Assembly (NCBI GenBank): GCA_003445035.1
Contig: DLVV01000467.1
Span: 18,613 to 32,112 of the forward strand
Direction: 5' to 3'
Length of the DNA stretch: 13,500 nucleotides
Source of the DNA: Planctomycetaceae bacterium
GTDB taxonomy: Bacteria; Planctomycetota; Planctomycetia; Planctomycetales; Planctomycetaceae
Numbering within the stretch: the stretch's first letter is position 1; each line of letters begins with the position of its first letter. Of the stretch, positions 1 through 7,250 are shown in pieces. Made by a program: the position numbers and the translations under genes. The notes below the pieces were generated by a model. The model made no database searches. It saw nothing but the letters and a program-made list of their open reading frames with translations, and was not told the DNA's origin.

Positions 1-213
1 ATCTCCAATGCGCTGGCCGAGGCCAACACCGTGCAGTTCTCCGACGGGACGCTTTTCACCGCGTTCCAGGCCGTCAAGATTGATGACCGGGGACGTGTGC
101 AGCCGTATATCGCCGGCTGCCACTGGACGCGGAACTATCGTGGGACGTTCGCGCCGCGTTTGCCGGTTCCGCCGCGGCAGAAGAAGATCAATTCGAAGAA
201 GGCCAATCCCTAG
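1..213 (+). CDS. C-terminal end of a protein cut by the window start, possibly sialidase/BNR-like
   Basis: Frame 1 is open from the first base to a TAG at 211-213, giving 70 codons that end in a basic tail (PPRQKKINSKKANP). The start lies outside the window, so an internal GTG at 31 is not a credible start. The segment EANTVQFSDGTLFTAFQ looks like the strand-turn-strand 'L-x-DG-x-L' element found in sialidase/BNR propellers. It loosely parallels the end of the sialidase half of the gene at 7247-9214 (a 'DM-L-x-P-DT-L' segment), which suggests a secreted sialidase-like enzyme. No Asp box, signal peptide or catalytic residue is in view, so the family call is tentative. That a real gene ends here is supported by the continuous frame and by the 87-nt gap before a well-formed downstream gene. 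Confidence 0.6.
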   Translation: MSNALAEANTVQFSDGTLFTAFQAVKIDDRGRVQPYIAGCHWTRNYRGTFAPRLPVPPRQKKINSKKANP

Positions 214-215
214 GT

Positions 216-238
216 GGCCGGTTCCATTCGTCCTGGCC
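216..238 (+). terminator. Weak hairpin just after the first stop codon
   Basis: GGCCGG at 216-221 can pair with CTGGCC at 233-238 (one G-U pair) around an 11-nt loop, three bases after the TAG of the truncated first gene. No T-run follows, so it is not a classical intrinsic terminator. Its position is the main support. Confidence 0.22.
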
Positions 239-261
239 TGTGCCGATGTGCTCGCGCGGTT

Positions 262-270
262 TGCTAGAAT
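262..270 (+). promoter_or_regulatory. Candidate extended -10 promoter element
   Basis: TGCTAGAAT at 262-270 matches an extended -10 (TGn plus TAGAAT, five of six bases of TATAAT). No convincing -35 hexamer lies 16-18 nt upstream, which is tolerable for extended -10 promoters. A start point near 277 would give a leader of about 24 nt before the ATG at 301. It would drive the PSCyt1/DUF1549/DUF1553 gene and probably the DUF1501 gene behind it. Confidence 0.4.
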
Positions 271-300
271 ACGAGTGCGAGGTTCTGCAGGCTTTTCCCA

Positions 301-3300
301 ATGAAACGGCGTGACGTCATGTTGGTACGGTATGGGCTGCTGTTGCTCGTACTGTTGCTCTCGTCCACAGGGGCACACCGCAGTGTGCGTGCTGACGAAG
401 TTGAACCTGCGGCAGCCGAGTTCTTTGAGGCTCGGATCAGGCCTCTGCTGGTGCGGCGTTGCCTGAGATGTCACGGTTCCCGGAAGAGCGGCCGCGGGTT
501 GCGACTCGATTCTCGCAAAGCCGTCGTTCGTGGAGGCAAGAGCGGTCCGGCCCTGGTTGCCGGGAAGCCGGCAGCCAGCTTGCTGATCCGGGCTGTTCGC
601 CATGCCGACGCTGGACTGAAGATGCCGCCGGGCGGGAAGTTGCCCGAGGAGGAGATCCGGTTGCTGGAACACTGGATTCGGCTGGGGGCTCCATGGCCGG
701 CAAACGCGTCCACGAGAACTCTCTCGGATGCTGCGACGCACTGGTCGTTCCAGCCGGTGCGTCCACTGGGACCACCCGATGATCCGAGTGGTTGGGCGGA
801 GAATCCGATCGATCGGTTCGTTGTGGCGAGGTTGAAGCAGCAGGGATTGAAGCCGGTTGGTGGAGCTGATCCGGTCACGTTGATCCGCCGGGTGCACTAC
901 GACCTGGTCGGTTTGCCGCCTGCCTGGAAAGATGTCGAGGCTTTCAGAGACGACCATTCCGAGGACGCCTACCGGCGGTTGATTGATCGATTGCTCGGCT
1001 CGCCCCAGTACGGTGAACGCTGGGGACGGCACTGGCTGGACCTGGCCCGGTACGCCGACACACAGGGAGGCAGCGTCGATTGCCCGATCCCCGCAGCCCG
1101 ACTCTACCGCGATTACGTCATCGATTCGTTCACGTCCGACAAACCCTACGACGAGTTCATCCGCGAACAGATTGCCGGGGACCTGATGGCCGCCCAGGGG
1201 CCGGACGGACAATTTCGGGAGCGAGTGATCGCTACCGGTTTCCTTGGACTGTCGATCCGAAACGGCATCTTCAAGCACTATCACCCCGAGTTGATCATCG
1301 AGGACACGATCGACACGATCGGCCGGTCGATCCTGGGGCTGACGATCCGGTGTTCGCGTTGCCATGACCACAAGGTCGAGCCGATCTCGACGGCCGACTA
1401 CTACCGCCTCTATGGCATCTTTGCCAGTAGTCGTTACCCGTTCAGTGGTTCGGAGTTGCCGGGATTTTCTGCCGGCGAGTCGGTCCTGCTGGTGACACCG
1501 GCCCAGTGGGCTGCGCTGCCGATCGAGCACCGACGGGGAATCGAGGGATTGCGTGCCACGATCGCCGGGACCCTGGCCAAACATCCGACCCGGAAGGACC
1601 TGGAACGAAAACGAAAGCGGTTGGCTGGAGACGTTCGCCGCTACCACCAGATCCGCAGCCGCGGTGATTTCGATGTCGTGCTGCGGACCAGTATCGATGA
1701 CCAGGACATCCGCATTCGCGAAGAGATCTCCAAGCTGGACAACAGCGTGCGGAAGCTGTGGTACGACCTGAAAGGGACCGAGCGGTTGGCCGGGCTCGAG
1801 CGGGCCTACGCCATGCGCGAGGCGTCGCCCCGGGACGTTCATGTCCAGGTGGCCGGCGATCCGTTCGATCCGGGTCCGCTGGTGCGTCGGGGAGTTCCCG
1901 AGTTACTGGCTCGCGGGCAGCAGCTCGAGATTCCCGCCGGGCAGAGTGGCCGGCTGCAACTGGCTCGCTGGCTGACCAGTCCCGACAACCCGCTGACACC
2001 ACGGGTGGCGGCCAACTACATCTGGCAGTTCCATTTCGGGAAGGGGATCGTCAGCACCTCGGACGACTTCGGGCTCGGGGGAGCCGCGCCGACTCATCCG
2101 GAACTGCTCGACTGGCTGGCCAGGCAGTTCATCGACAACCGCTGGTCGGTCAAGCACCTGCACCGATTGATCCTGACGTCGAAGACCTGGCGGTTGTCGG
2201 GGACGGCCAGCGAGAAATCCCTGGCGACGGATCCGACCAATCGCTGGTACTGGCGATTTGATCGTCGACGCCGGGACGCCGAGTCGATCCGTGACGGCAT
2301 CATGCAGGTGGCGGGAACGTTGAATCCGAGCCGTCCCGGGCCCCACCCGTTTCCTCCGGAAGCCAACTGGCAATTCAGCCAGCACGGTCCGTTCAAGGCC
2401 GTCTACGATTCGCCTCATCGCAGCGTCTACCTGATGACGCAGCGGTTGCAGCGGCACCCGTACCTGACACTTTTCGACGGCCCCGACACGTCCCGACCCA
2501 CTCCACGCCGCAAGAACACGGCCAAGGCTCTGCAGGCGTTGTACCTCAGAAACAGTCCGTTCATTCATCGGCAGGCCGAGGAATTGGCGAAACAACTGGT
2601 CGCCGCCGAACCCGATCGCCACCGTCGCGTTCGGCGAGCGATCACACGGGCCTGGTCGCGTGAACCGGTTGCCGGTGAAGTCGACGAGGTGCTCTCGTAT
2701 ATCAACCAGTACGCGGCAAGAACGAAGCAGGAAGCTGACGCTCGGCAGGGTGGGGCGTCGAAGCTGGTTCTCGAGTACCTGTTCGACGGAGACGTGAAGG
2801 ACACCTCGGGCCGCAAGAGACACGGAACCCTGGTGGGTGATCCGGCGTTCGTTGCCGGGCATTCCGGGCAGTGTGTTTCACTGGATGGAGACGGGGACTA
2901 CATCGACAGTGGTGCGGTGATGGACCTGGGCAATGCGTTTGCGGTCGAGTGCTGGGTACGACCCGGTCCCGAGCAGGCTCTTTATGCCGACATTTTCGGC
3001 AATCACCTGGGGGGAAACAGTCGAGGTTTTGTTCTGCAGCAAAAGGGCAACGAGACCAACCAGTTCACCGCGTCGTTCGGAATCGGTGGTGACGCGTGGG
3101 TCATCAGCAAACCGATCACGTTGACCGCCGGCAAGTGGCAGCACGTGGCCATGGTCCGTACGCCGTCAAAGTTGCAGCTGTTTCTCGATGGAAAACTTGG
3201 AGCCGAAGTGGCCTCCCCCGCTGCAGCCCGACCCAGTGAACTGTCATTTCGGGTGGGGCTGGGAATCACGCTGATCAAGCGGTGTTTTCGCGGGGAAATC

Positions 3301-3435
3301 GATGAACTCCGAGTGTACCGGGGCGTTCCCAGGCGGTATCGGCCTCGTGCCACCGCCGGTCAGATCGAATTGGCTGCGTGGTCGAGTTACAGTCGGTTGT
3401 TGTTGACGGCCAACGAGTTCCTGTACGTGGATTGA
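301..3435 (+). CDS. Secreted PSCyt1-DUF1549-DUF1553 protein with an embedded LamG domain
   Basis: The 1044-aa product starts with a Sec signal peptide (hydrophobic core about residues 9-20, likely cut after A31). The ATG at 319 (M7) would also keep the signal; no strong Shine-Dalgarno distinguishes the two. A planctomycete cytochrome c-type domain (PSCyt1) follows, with CLRCH at 54-58 as heme-binding motif and M108 in LKMPPGG as the likely distal ligand. DUF1549 (PSCyt2) covers about 168-375 and ends in the family motif CSRCHDHKVEPI (351-362), a second CxxCH. A charged, coiled-coil-like stretch spans about 410-500. DUF1553 (PSD1) begins near 547, with LARWLTSPDNPLTPRVAANY, PTHPELLDWLA and FDGPDTSRPTPRR. 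A LamG/concanavalin-like domain (821 to about 1008, ending FRGEIDELRVY) separates it from its usual last strand, LLLTANEFLYVD (1033-1044). Function is not established for the family; heme binding and an envelope redox role are inferred. It pairs with the DUF1501 gene 42 nt downstream, the usual planctomycete arrangement. Confidence 0.93.
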   Translation: MKRRDVMLVRYGLLLLVLLLSSTGAHRSVRADEVEPAAAEFFEARIRPLLVRRCLRCHGSRKSGRGLRLDSRKAVVRGGKSGPALVAGKPAASLLIRAVRHADAGLKMPPGGKLPEEEIRLLEHWIRLGAPWPANASTRTLSDAATHWSFQPVRPLGPPDDPSGWAENPIDRFVVARLKQQGLKPVGGADPVTLIRRVHYDLVGLPPAWKDVEAFRDDHSEDAYRRLIDRLLGSPQYGERWGRHWLDLARYADTQGGSVDCPIPAARLYRDYVIDSFTSDKPYDEFIREQIAGDLMAAQGPDGQFRERVIATGFLGLSIRNGIFKHYHPELIIEDTIDTIGRSILGLTIRCSRCHDHKVEPISTADYYRLYGIFASSRYPFSGSELPGFSAGESVLLVTPAQWAALPIEHRRGIEGLRATIAGTLAKHPTRKDLERKRKRLAGDVRRYHQIRSRGDFDVVLRTSIDDQDIRIREEISKLDNSVRKLWYDLKGTERLAGLERAYAMREASPRDVHVQVAGDPFDPGPLVRRGVPELLARGQQLEIPAGQSGRLQLARWLTSPDNPLTPRVAANYIWQFHFGKGIVSTSDDFGLGGAAPTHPELLDWLARQFIDNRWSVKHLHRLILTSKTWRLSGTASEKSLATDPTNRWYWRFDRRRRDAESIRDGIMQVAGTLNPSRPGPHPFPPEANWQFSQHGPFKAVYDSPHRSVYLMTQRLQRHPYLTLFDGPDTSRPTPRRKNTAKALQALYLRNSPFIHRQAEELAKQLVAAEPDRHRRVRRAITRAWSREPVAGEVDEVLSYINQYAARTKQEADARQGGASKLVLEYLFDGDVKDTSGRKRHGTLVGDPAFVAGHSGQCVSLDGDGDYIDSGAVMDLGNAFAVECWVRPGPEQALYADIFGNHLGGNSRGFVLQQKGNETNQFTASFGIGGDAWVISKPITLTAGKWQHVAMVRTPSKLQLFLDGKLGAEVASPAAARPSELSFRVGLGITLIKRCFRGEIDELRVYRGVPRRYRPRATAGQIELAAWSSYSRLLLTANEFLYVD
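2761..3324 (+). other. LamG (concanavalin A-like) domain inserted in DUF1553
   Basis: Residues 821 to about 1008 of the preceding protein show a complete LamG_3 pattern: LEYLFDGDVKDTSGRKRHGT, then DGDGDYID, FAVECWVRP, GKWQHVAMVR, LQLFLDGKL and finally FRGEIDELRVY (996-1006). Such domains are jelly-roll folds that often bind carbohydrate. The helix-like end of DUF1553 (SYINQYAART, near 799-808) lies before it and the DUF1553 C-terminal strand after it, so the domain is nested rather than appended. This is a domain annotation within the CDS, not a separate gene. Confidence 0.85.
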
Positions 3436-3477
3436 ATAGAGAGACGGACGAGCGGCTGGCCTGTCCTGGCGTGTTCC

Positions 3478-4866
3478 ATGAATCGAGACTGTTCCACAAA
3501 CCGTCGCAGTTTTCTGCGTTCCGCAGCCGGTGGAGCCGCGGCCGTGGCCACGGGTGGCTCGTTGCGGGACCGTTTGCTGCAGGCGGCTCGCCAGGAAGGT
3601 GGGCACCCGCTGGCACCCCGACGCGGTCACGCGGCGGCCCGGGCCACCAACCTGATCATCGTCAACCTGACCGGTGGGCTCTCGCACATCGATTCGTTTG
3701 ACTACAAGCCGCGGCTGCAGGCCGATCACGGCAAGACGATCGACTGGCGAGGGCGTCCGTTTTTTCTCAACGCGTCGCCGTTCCGATTTCGACCCTACGG
3801 GGAGAACGGGCTGCCGGTCAGCGAGCTGTTTCCTCACCTGGCTCGACGGATCGATGACCTGGCCGTGATCCGATCCATGGTCAACGACCACATCAGCCAC
3901 GGTCAGGCGACCCTGGCGATGCACTGCGGCTTGACCACCGTGCCGATGCCCAGCATCGGGTCTTGGATCAGCTACGGCCTGGGAACCGGCGAGCCCAACC
4001 TGCCCCCGTTCGTCGTCCTGGCCTCGGCGCTGCCCTACATGGGCAACCAGGTCTGGGACGCCAGTTTTCTGCCGGCCCATCACACCGGCACGCGTCTGGT
4101 TCCCGGGCAGGATCCCGTCCCCCACCTCAAGAGTCCATTGCCTTCGGTCTCGCTGGGGCAGTTGGAACAGTTGATGCTGAGCAAGATCAACCGAAGGCAC
4201 GCCGAAGACCGTCAGCGGGATCCGCGTCTCCAGGCACGGATGTCTTCCTTTCGCACTGCCGCGGGCATGATGAAGCTCGCTCCCCGCGTGCTCGATGTCA
4301 GCGGAGAAACGCGATCGACGCTCGAGCAGTACGGCCTGGTGTCGGGAGATCGACGCTCGGTTGCCTGGCAGATGCTGGCAGCTCGGCGGCTGGTCGAACA
4401 CGGTGTCCGGGTGGTTGAGGTGGTGCACACCGGTTCGGGAGCCAACTGGGATTCTCACGGAGACATGCAGCAGCATCGGACCCGGGCCGGCGAACTCGAT
4501 CGTCCGCTGGCGGCGTTGATCGGGGACCTGAAGATCCGCGGGATGCTCGATACGACGCTGGTGGCGATCTGCACCGAGTTCGGTCGGTCTCCGGCAGGGA
4601 CGGAAAACGAAAAGGGCCGCAACCACCACAATTCCGCCTTCACCTGTCTGCTGGCCGGAGGTGGAGTGCGGGCGGGCGCGATCCATGGGCAAAGTGATCA
4701 GTACGGGAACCTGGTTGCCAGTGACGAGGTGCACGTGCACGACCTGCACGCGACGATCCTGCACCTGATGGGGCTGGATCACCAGCGGCTGACTTATCGA
4801 TTTGGCGGTCGCGATTTTCGTCTGACCGACGTGCACGGACGCGTGGTCAGCGAGATCATCTCGTAG
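3478..4866 (+). CDS. Tat-exported DUF1501 family protein
   Basis: The 462-aa product opens with a twin-arginine signal: N8-RRSFLR-14 followed by an Ala/Gly-rich hydrophobic segment (SAAGGAAAVATGG). This supports the ATG at 3478 and export of a folded protein. DUF1501 fills the rest: LIIVNLTGGLSHIDSFD from residue 59, CTEFGRSP at 365-372, GRNHHNSAFTCLLAGGG from residue 380, and HDLHATILHLMGLDH near the end. Length is normal for the family. DUF1501 is distantly related to the alkaline phosphatase/sulfatase fold, with His and Asp residues that could bind metal, but its reaction is unknown. It lies 42 nt after the DUF1549/DUF1553 gene with no terminator between them, matching the conserved planctomycete gene pair; the two products probably act together in the envelope (inference). 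No Shine-Dalgarno sequence is evident, which fits translation coupled to the upstream gene or a leader-independent start. Confidence 0.94.
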   Translation: MNRDCSTNRRSFLRSAAGGAAAVATGGSLRDRLLQAARQEGGHPLAPRRGHAAARATNLIIVNLTGGLSHIDSFDYKPRLQADHGKTIDWRGRPFFLNASPFRFRPYGENGLPVSELFPHLARRIDDLAVIRSMVNDHISHGQATLAMHCGLTTVPMPSIGSWISYGLGTGEPNLPPFVVLASALPYMGNQVWDASFLPAHHTGTRLVPGQDPVPHLKSPLPSVSLGQLEQLMLSKINRRHAEDRQRDPRLQARMSSFRTAAGMMKLAPRVLDVSGETRSTLEQYGLVSGDRRSVAWQMLAARRLVEHGVRVVEVVHTGSGANWDSHGDMQQHRTRAGELDRPLAALIGDLKIRGMLDTTLVAICTEFGRSPAGTENEKGRNHHNSAFTCLLAGGGVRAGAIHGQSDQYGNLVASDEVHVHDLHATILHLMGLDHQRLTYRFGGRDFRLTDVHGRVVSEIIS

Positions 4867-4895
4867 AGATCGCCGGCGGTCCGAGCGTTTGCGTG

Positions 4896-4909
4896 GGCCG
4901 TGAGCGGCC
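4896..4909 (+). terminator. Small GC hairpin after the DUF1501 gene
   Basis: GGCCG (4896-4900) and CGGCC (4905-4909) form a 5-bp perfect stem with a TGAG tetraloop, 30 nt after the DUF1501 stop. No T-run follows; the next bases are mixed. It could end or attenuate the upstream transcript, or be chance in GC-rich DNA. Confidence 0.25.
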
Positions 4910-4960
4910 GATAGTGTGTTCTTGCGTCCTGAAGACTCGACACGTGATGTGTGACCAGCC

Positions 4961-4966
4961 GGAGAG
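4961..4966 (+). promoter_or_regulatory. Ribosome binding site favouring the second of two tandem ATGs
   Basis: GGAGAG lies only 3 nt before the ATG at 4970 but 6 nt before the adjacent ATG at 4973. The spacing favours initiation at 4973, which would shorten the protein by one Met. The signal peptide is unaffected. Confidence 0.6.
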
Positions 4967-4969
4967 AAC

Positions 4970-7234
4970 ATGATGAATCGCCTGGCGTGCTGGATGATGG
5001 GGTTGGCACTGGTCGGTGGCCAGGGGCTGGAAGCGGCACCGCCGATCAAGATTCGGCTGGATGTCCGGGCCGGGAAACACGATCGGAAGCAGACCCCGCT
5101 GGTGGCCAGCGTGGCACTGCCCGTCTCGAGGATCGCTGCCTCGGAGGTCGTCCTGACCGACGCTCGTGGCAAGCGTCTGCCGGCCCAGTTGACCGCGCCG
5201 CGTCTGTTGGACAGCAAGAATCGGCATGCCGAGTTGCACTGGATCCTGCCGGGGCTCAAGGCGAACTCCTCGACACACTTCACGGCCGAGATCCGCACCA
5301 GAAGCCAGGGCGACAGAAAGGCCCGCGGCGGGTTCTCCTGGCGGGATACCCCCGGCCGGCATGCCGATGTGCTGCACGGCGATCGTCCGGTTGTGCGGTA
5401 CATGTACAAGGCGTACGAGAATGATCCGGCCAAGCGGGATCTCGACAACAAGCCCTTCCATCACGTGTTCGATCCGGCCGGAACACGATTGCTGACCAAG
5501 GGGGCCGGCGGGTTGTACACCCACCACCAGGGACTGTTCTACGGGTTCACGCGGTGCACCTTCCCCGGCGGCAAGTGCAACACGTGGTACTGTCACGAGG
5601 GGGAGCACGAACTGCACCGCGAGGTGCTGGCCGAGGAGGCGGGCACGGTGCTGGCCCGTCATCGCACGTCGATCGACTGGAACGACCTCAAGGGAAAACC
5701 GTTCTGCCGCGAACATCGGGAACTGGCCGTGTTCGCCGTCGGCGGTGGAACGTTGATCGAGTGGAGTTCGCGATTGTGGAGCGTCCGGGGCACGGTGACA
5801 CTCGACGGAGATGCTCAGCACGCCGGGTTCCAGTTCCGGGCCGACGACGAGGTGGCCAAGCGGCAAAGCGAGAAACTGGTCTATTACCTGCGTCCCGATG
5901 GAAAAGGTGAGCCCGGGGCGACCCGCAATCCGGTCAAGGAAAAGGGGCCCGAAGATCCGGCCAACAAGCCGATGGTCAACATGCCCTGGAACGTGATGTC
6001 GTTCGTGCTCGGTCCCCAGAGGTACTCGGCCGTCTACATCGACAGCCCCCGGAATCCCAAGCCGAGCTTTGCGTCCGAACGGGCCTACGGACGGTTCGGC
6101 GGCTGGTTCGGCAAGCGGACACTCGTCGAGGGCAAGCAGCCGATCGAACTGGTTTACCGGGTGTGGGTGCAGCGGGGTGAGATGACAGGCGCCGACGCCA
6201 ATCGGCTTTCAGCCGATTTCTCCGATCCTCCGCGGATCGCCGTTTCGAACGTGAAACCGGCCGGGAAGAAACAGGCAAAGAAGAAAAAGGTCAGAAAGAA
6301 CTCGCCGCTGCGACAGGTTGCCGATGATCCCACACTGCCACGGGTTTTGCTGATCGGCGATTCGATTTCGATCGGGTACACGCTGCCGTTGAGAGCGGCG
6401 CTCAAGGGACAGGCCAATGTTCATCGTCCGTCGACCAACTGTGGCCCGACCACTCGCGGGATCTCGCAGTTGGACAAGTGGCTGGGATCCGGGACCTGGG
6501 ACGTGATCCACTTCAACTGGGGGCTGCACGACCTGAAGTACCTCGGAACCGATGGCAAGTCACTGGCCGATCCCAAGTCCCCGGGTAGCCGGCAACAAGT
6601 GCCGATCCAACAGTACGAGAAGAACCTCCGCCAACTGGTGGTCCGACTGAAAAAGACCGGGGCCACGCTGATCTGGCGATCGACCACACCGGTACCGCCA
6701 GGGGCCAAGGGCCGGGTTGTGGGAGATGCCGTGAAGTACAACGCGGTTGCGACCCGGGTGATGAAGGACAACGGGATCGCCACCGACGACATGTACACTT
6801 TTGCCAAGGCTCGACTGAAAGAGATCCAGCGTCCGGCGAATGTCCATTTCACCCGTGACGGGTCCAGGGCCCTGGCCGGTCACGCTGCCGGGATCATCCG
6901 CAAGACGATAGATCCCCGAACCGGACTTCGGACGGTCGTCAGTGAGGTGATCCACTTGCTGGAGAAGAAGGATCACGCCACTGTTCTCAAAAGGGTCGTT
7001 CCTCCGGAACAACTGCAGCGGATTCTCAAGAAGCGGACCTTCGAGCAACTGGCCGAGGAATTCTCGACGACGAAGGCGGCTCGACTGCTCACCGTGCTCA
7101 GGCTCATCAAGGACGCCAGGCCCAGGCTGGACGCGACCGGTCGCGTGGCGACCTTCACACTGGTCGAGCCGGTGGGTGGCAAGAAGTCGATCGTCCTCAG
7201 GAAGAGTGGCCGCTTCTGGTACATCGCCAATTGA
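4970..7234 (+). CDS. Secreted DUF6807 (PmoA-family) and SGNH hydrolase fusion protein
   Basis: The 754-aa product has a Sec signal peptide (hydrophobic to about residue 20, likely cut after A23). Residues about 25-410 resemble DUF6807, the family annotated 'PmoA': HHVFDPAGTRLL, then YTHHQGLFYGF (183-193), WYCHEGEHELHREVL and MPWNVMSFVLG. Despite the name, this is not a methane monooxygenase subunit. A lysine-rich linker (KKQAKKKKVRK, about 432-442) leads to an SGNH/GDSL esterase-lipase domain (about 455-645). Its block I is IGDSIS with Ser465 as likely nucleophile, block III is FNWGLHD with Asn516, and block V is NVHFT with His626; the Asp often three residues before this His is not seen (PANVH). 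A last domain (about 650-754) ends in GGKKSIVLRKSGRFWYIAN and looks like the NTF2-like caps found in planctomycete secreted proteins. Inferred role: periplasmic deacylation or de-esterification of a polysaccharide, with DUF6807 as an uncharacterised partner domain. The gene lies 103 nt after the DUF1501 gene and may be read with it or separately. Confidence 0.92.
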   Translation: MMNRLACWMMGLALVGGQGLEAAPPIKIRLDVRAGKHDRKQTPLVASVALPVSRIAASEVVLTDARGKRLPAQLTAPRLLDSKNRHAELHWILPGLKANSSTHFTAEIRTRSQGDRKARGGFSWRDTPGRHADVLHGDRPVVRYMYKAYENDPAKRDLDNKPFHHVFDPAGTRLLTKGAGGLYTHHQGLFYGFTRCTFPGGKCNTWYCHEGEHELHREVLAEEAGTVLARHRTSIDWNDLKGKPFCREHRELAVFAVGGGTLIEWSSRLWSVRGTVTLDGDAQHAGFQFRADDEVAKRQSEKLVYYLRPDGKGEPGATRNPVKEKGPEDPANKPMVNMPWNVMSFVLGPQRYSAVYIDSPRNPKPSFASERAYGRFGGWFGKRTLVEGKQPIELVYRVWVQRGEMTGADANRLSADFSDPPRIAVSNVKPAGKKQAKKKKVRKNSPLRQVADDPTLPRVLLIGDSISIGYTLPLRAALKGQANVHRPSTNCGPTTRGISQLDKWLGSGTWDVIHFNWGLHDLKYLGTDGKSLADPKSPGSRQQVPIQQYEKNLRQLVVRLKKTGATLIWRSTTPVPPGAKGRVVGDAVKYNAVATRVMKDNGIATDDMYTFAKARLKEIQRPANVHFTRDGSRALAGHAAGIIRKTIDPRTGLRTVVSEVIHLLEKKDHATVLKRVVPPEQLQRILKKRTFEQLAEEFSTTKAARLLTVLRLIKDARPRLDATGRVATFTLVEPVGGKKSIVLRKSGRFWYIAN

Positions 7235-7250
7235 CCGGTTGGCCGGTCAA
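7231..7250. terminator. Bidirectional terminator containing both convergent stop codons
   Basis: TTGACCGG (7231-7238) and CCGGTCAA (7243-7250) form a perfect 8-bp inverted repeat around a TTGG loop. It holds the TGA of the upstream plus-strand gene (7232-7234) and the TGA of the minus-strand gene (read from TCA at 7247-7249). On the plus strand a CTTTTT run begins about 13 nt later; no T-run directly abuts either arm. Being symmetric, it could stop or protect both transcripts. Confidence 0.6.

Noticed and set aside
8..304. Short plus-strand frame overlapping the first gene and the next start
   Set aside because: The translation is an Arg/Pro/Ser-rich shadow. Frame 1 (1-213) gives the credible protein end.
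1903..2862. Antisense reading frame of 319 codons
   Set aside because: It is a shadow of the DUF1553 coding region with low-complexity basic composition and no start signal.
4889..4917. TTGCGT - 17 nt - TAGTGT as a promoter for the DUF6807/SGNH gene
   Set aside because: Spacing is ideal, but both hexamers match consensus poorly and the spacer is occupied by the small GC hairpin. Not strong enough to annotate.
3244..5451. Very long antisense reading frame (735 codons) on the minus strand
   Set aside because: It lies opposite the end of the DUF1553 protein, the whole DUF1501 gene and the start of the DUF6807 gene, all with clear family motifs. Its translation is rich in R, P, Q and H with no recognisable domain, as expected for the shadow strand of GC-rich genes.
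4970..6200. Reading 'PmoA family' as particulate methane monooxygenase
   Set aside because: The name of the DUF6807 family is misleading. The protein is secreted, has no membrane segments beyond the signal peptide and is fused to an SGNH esterase.
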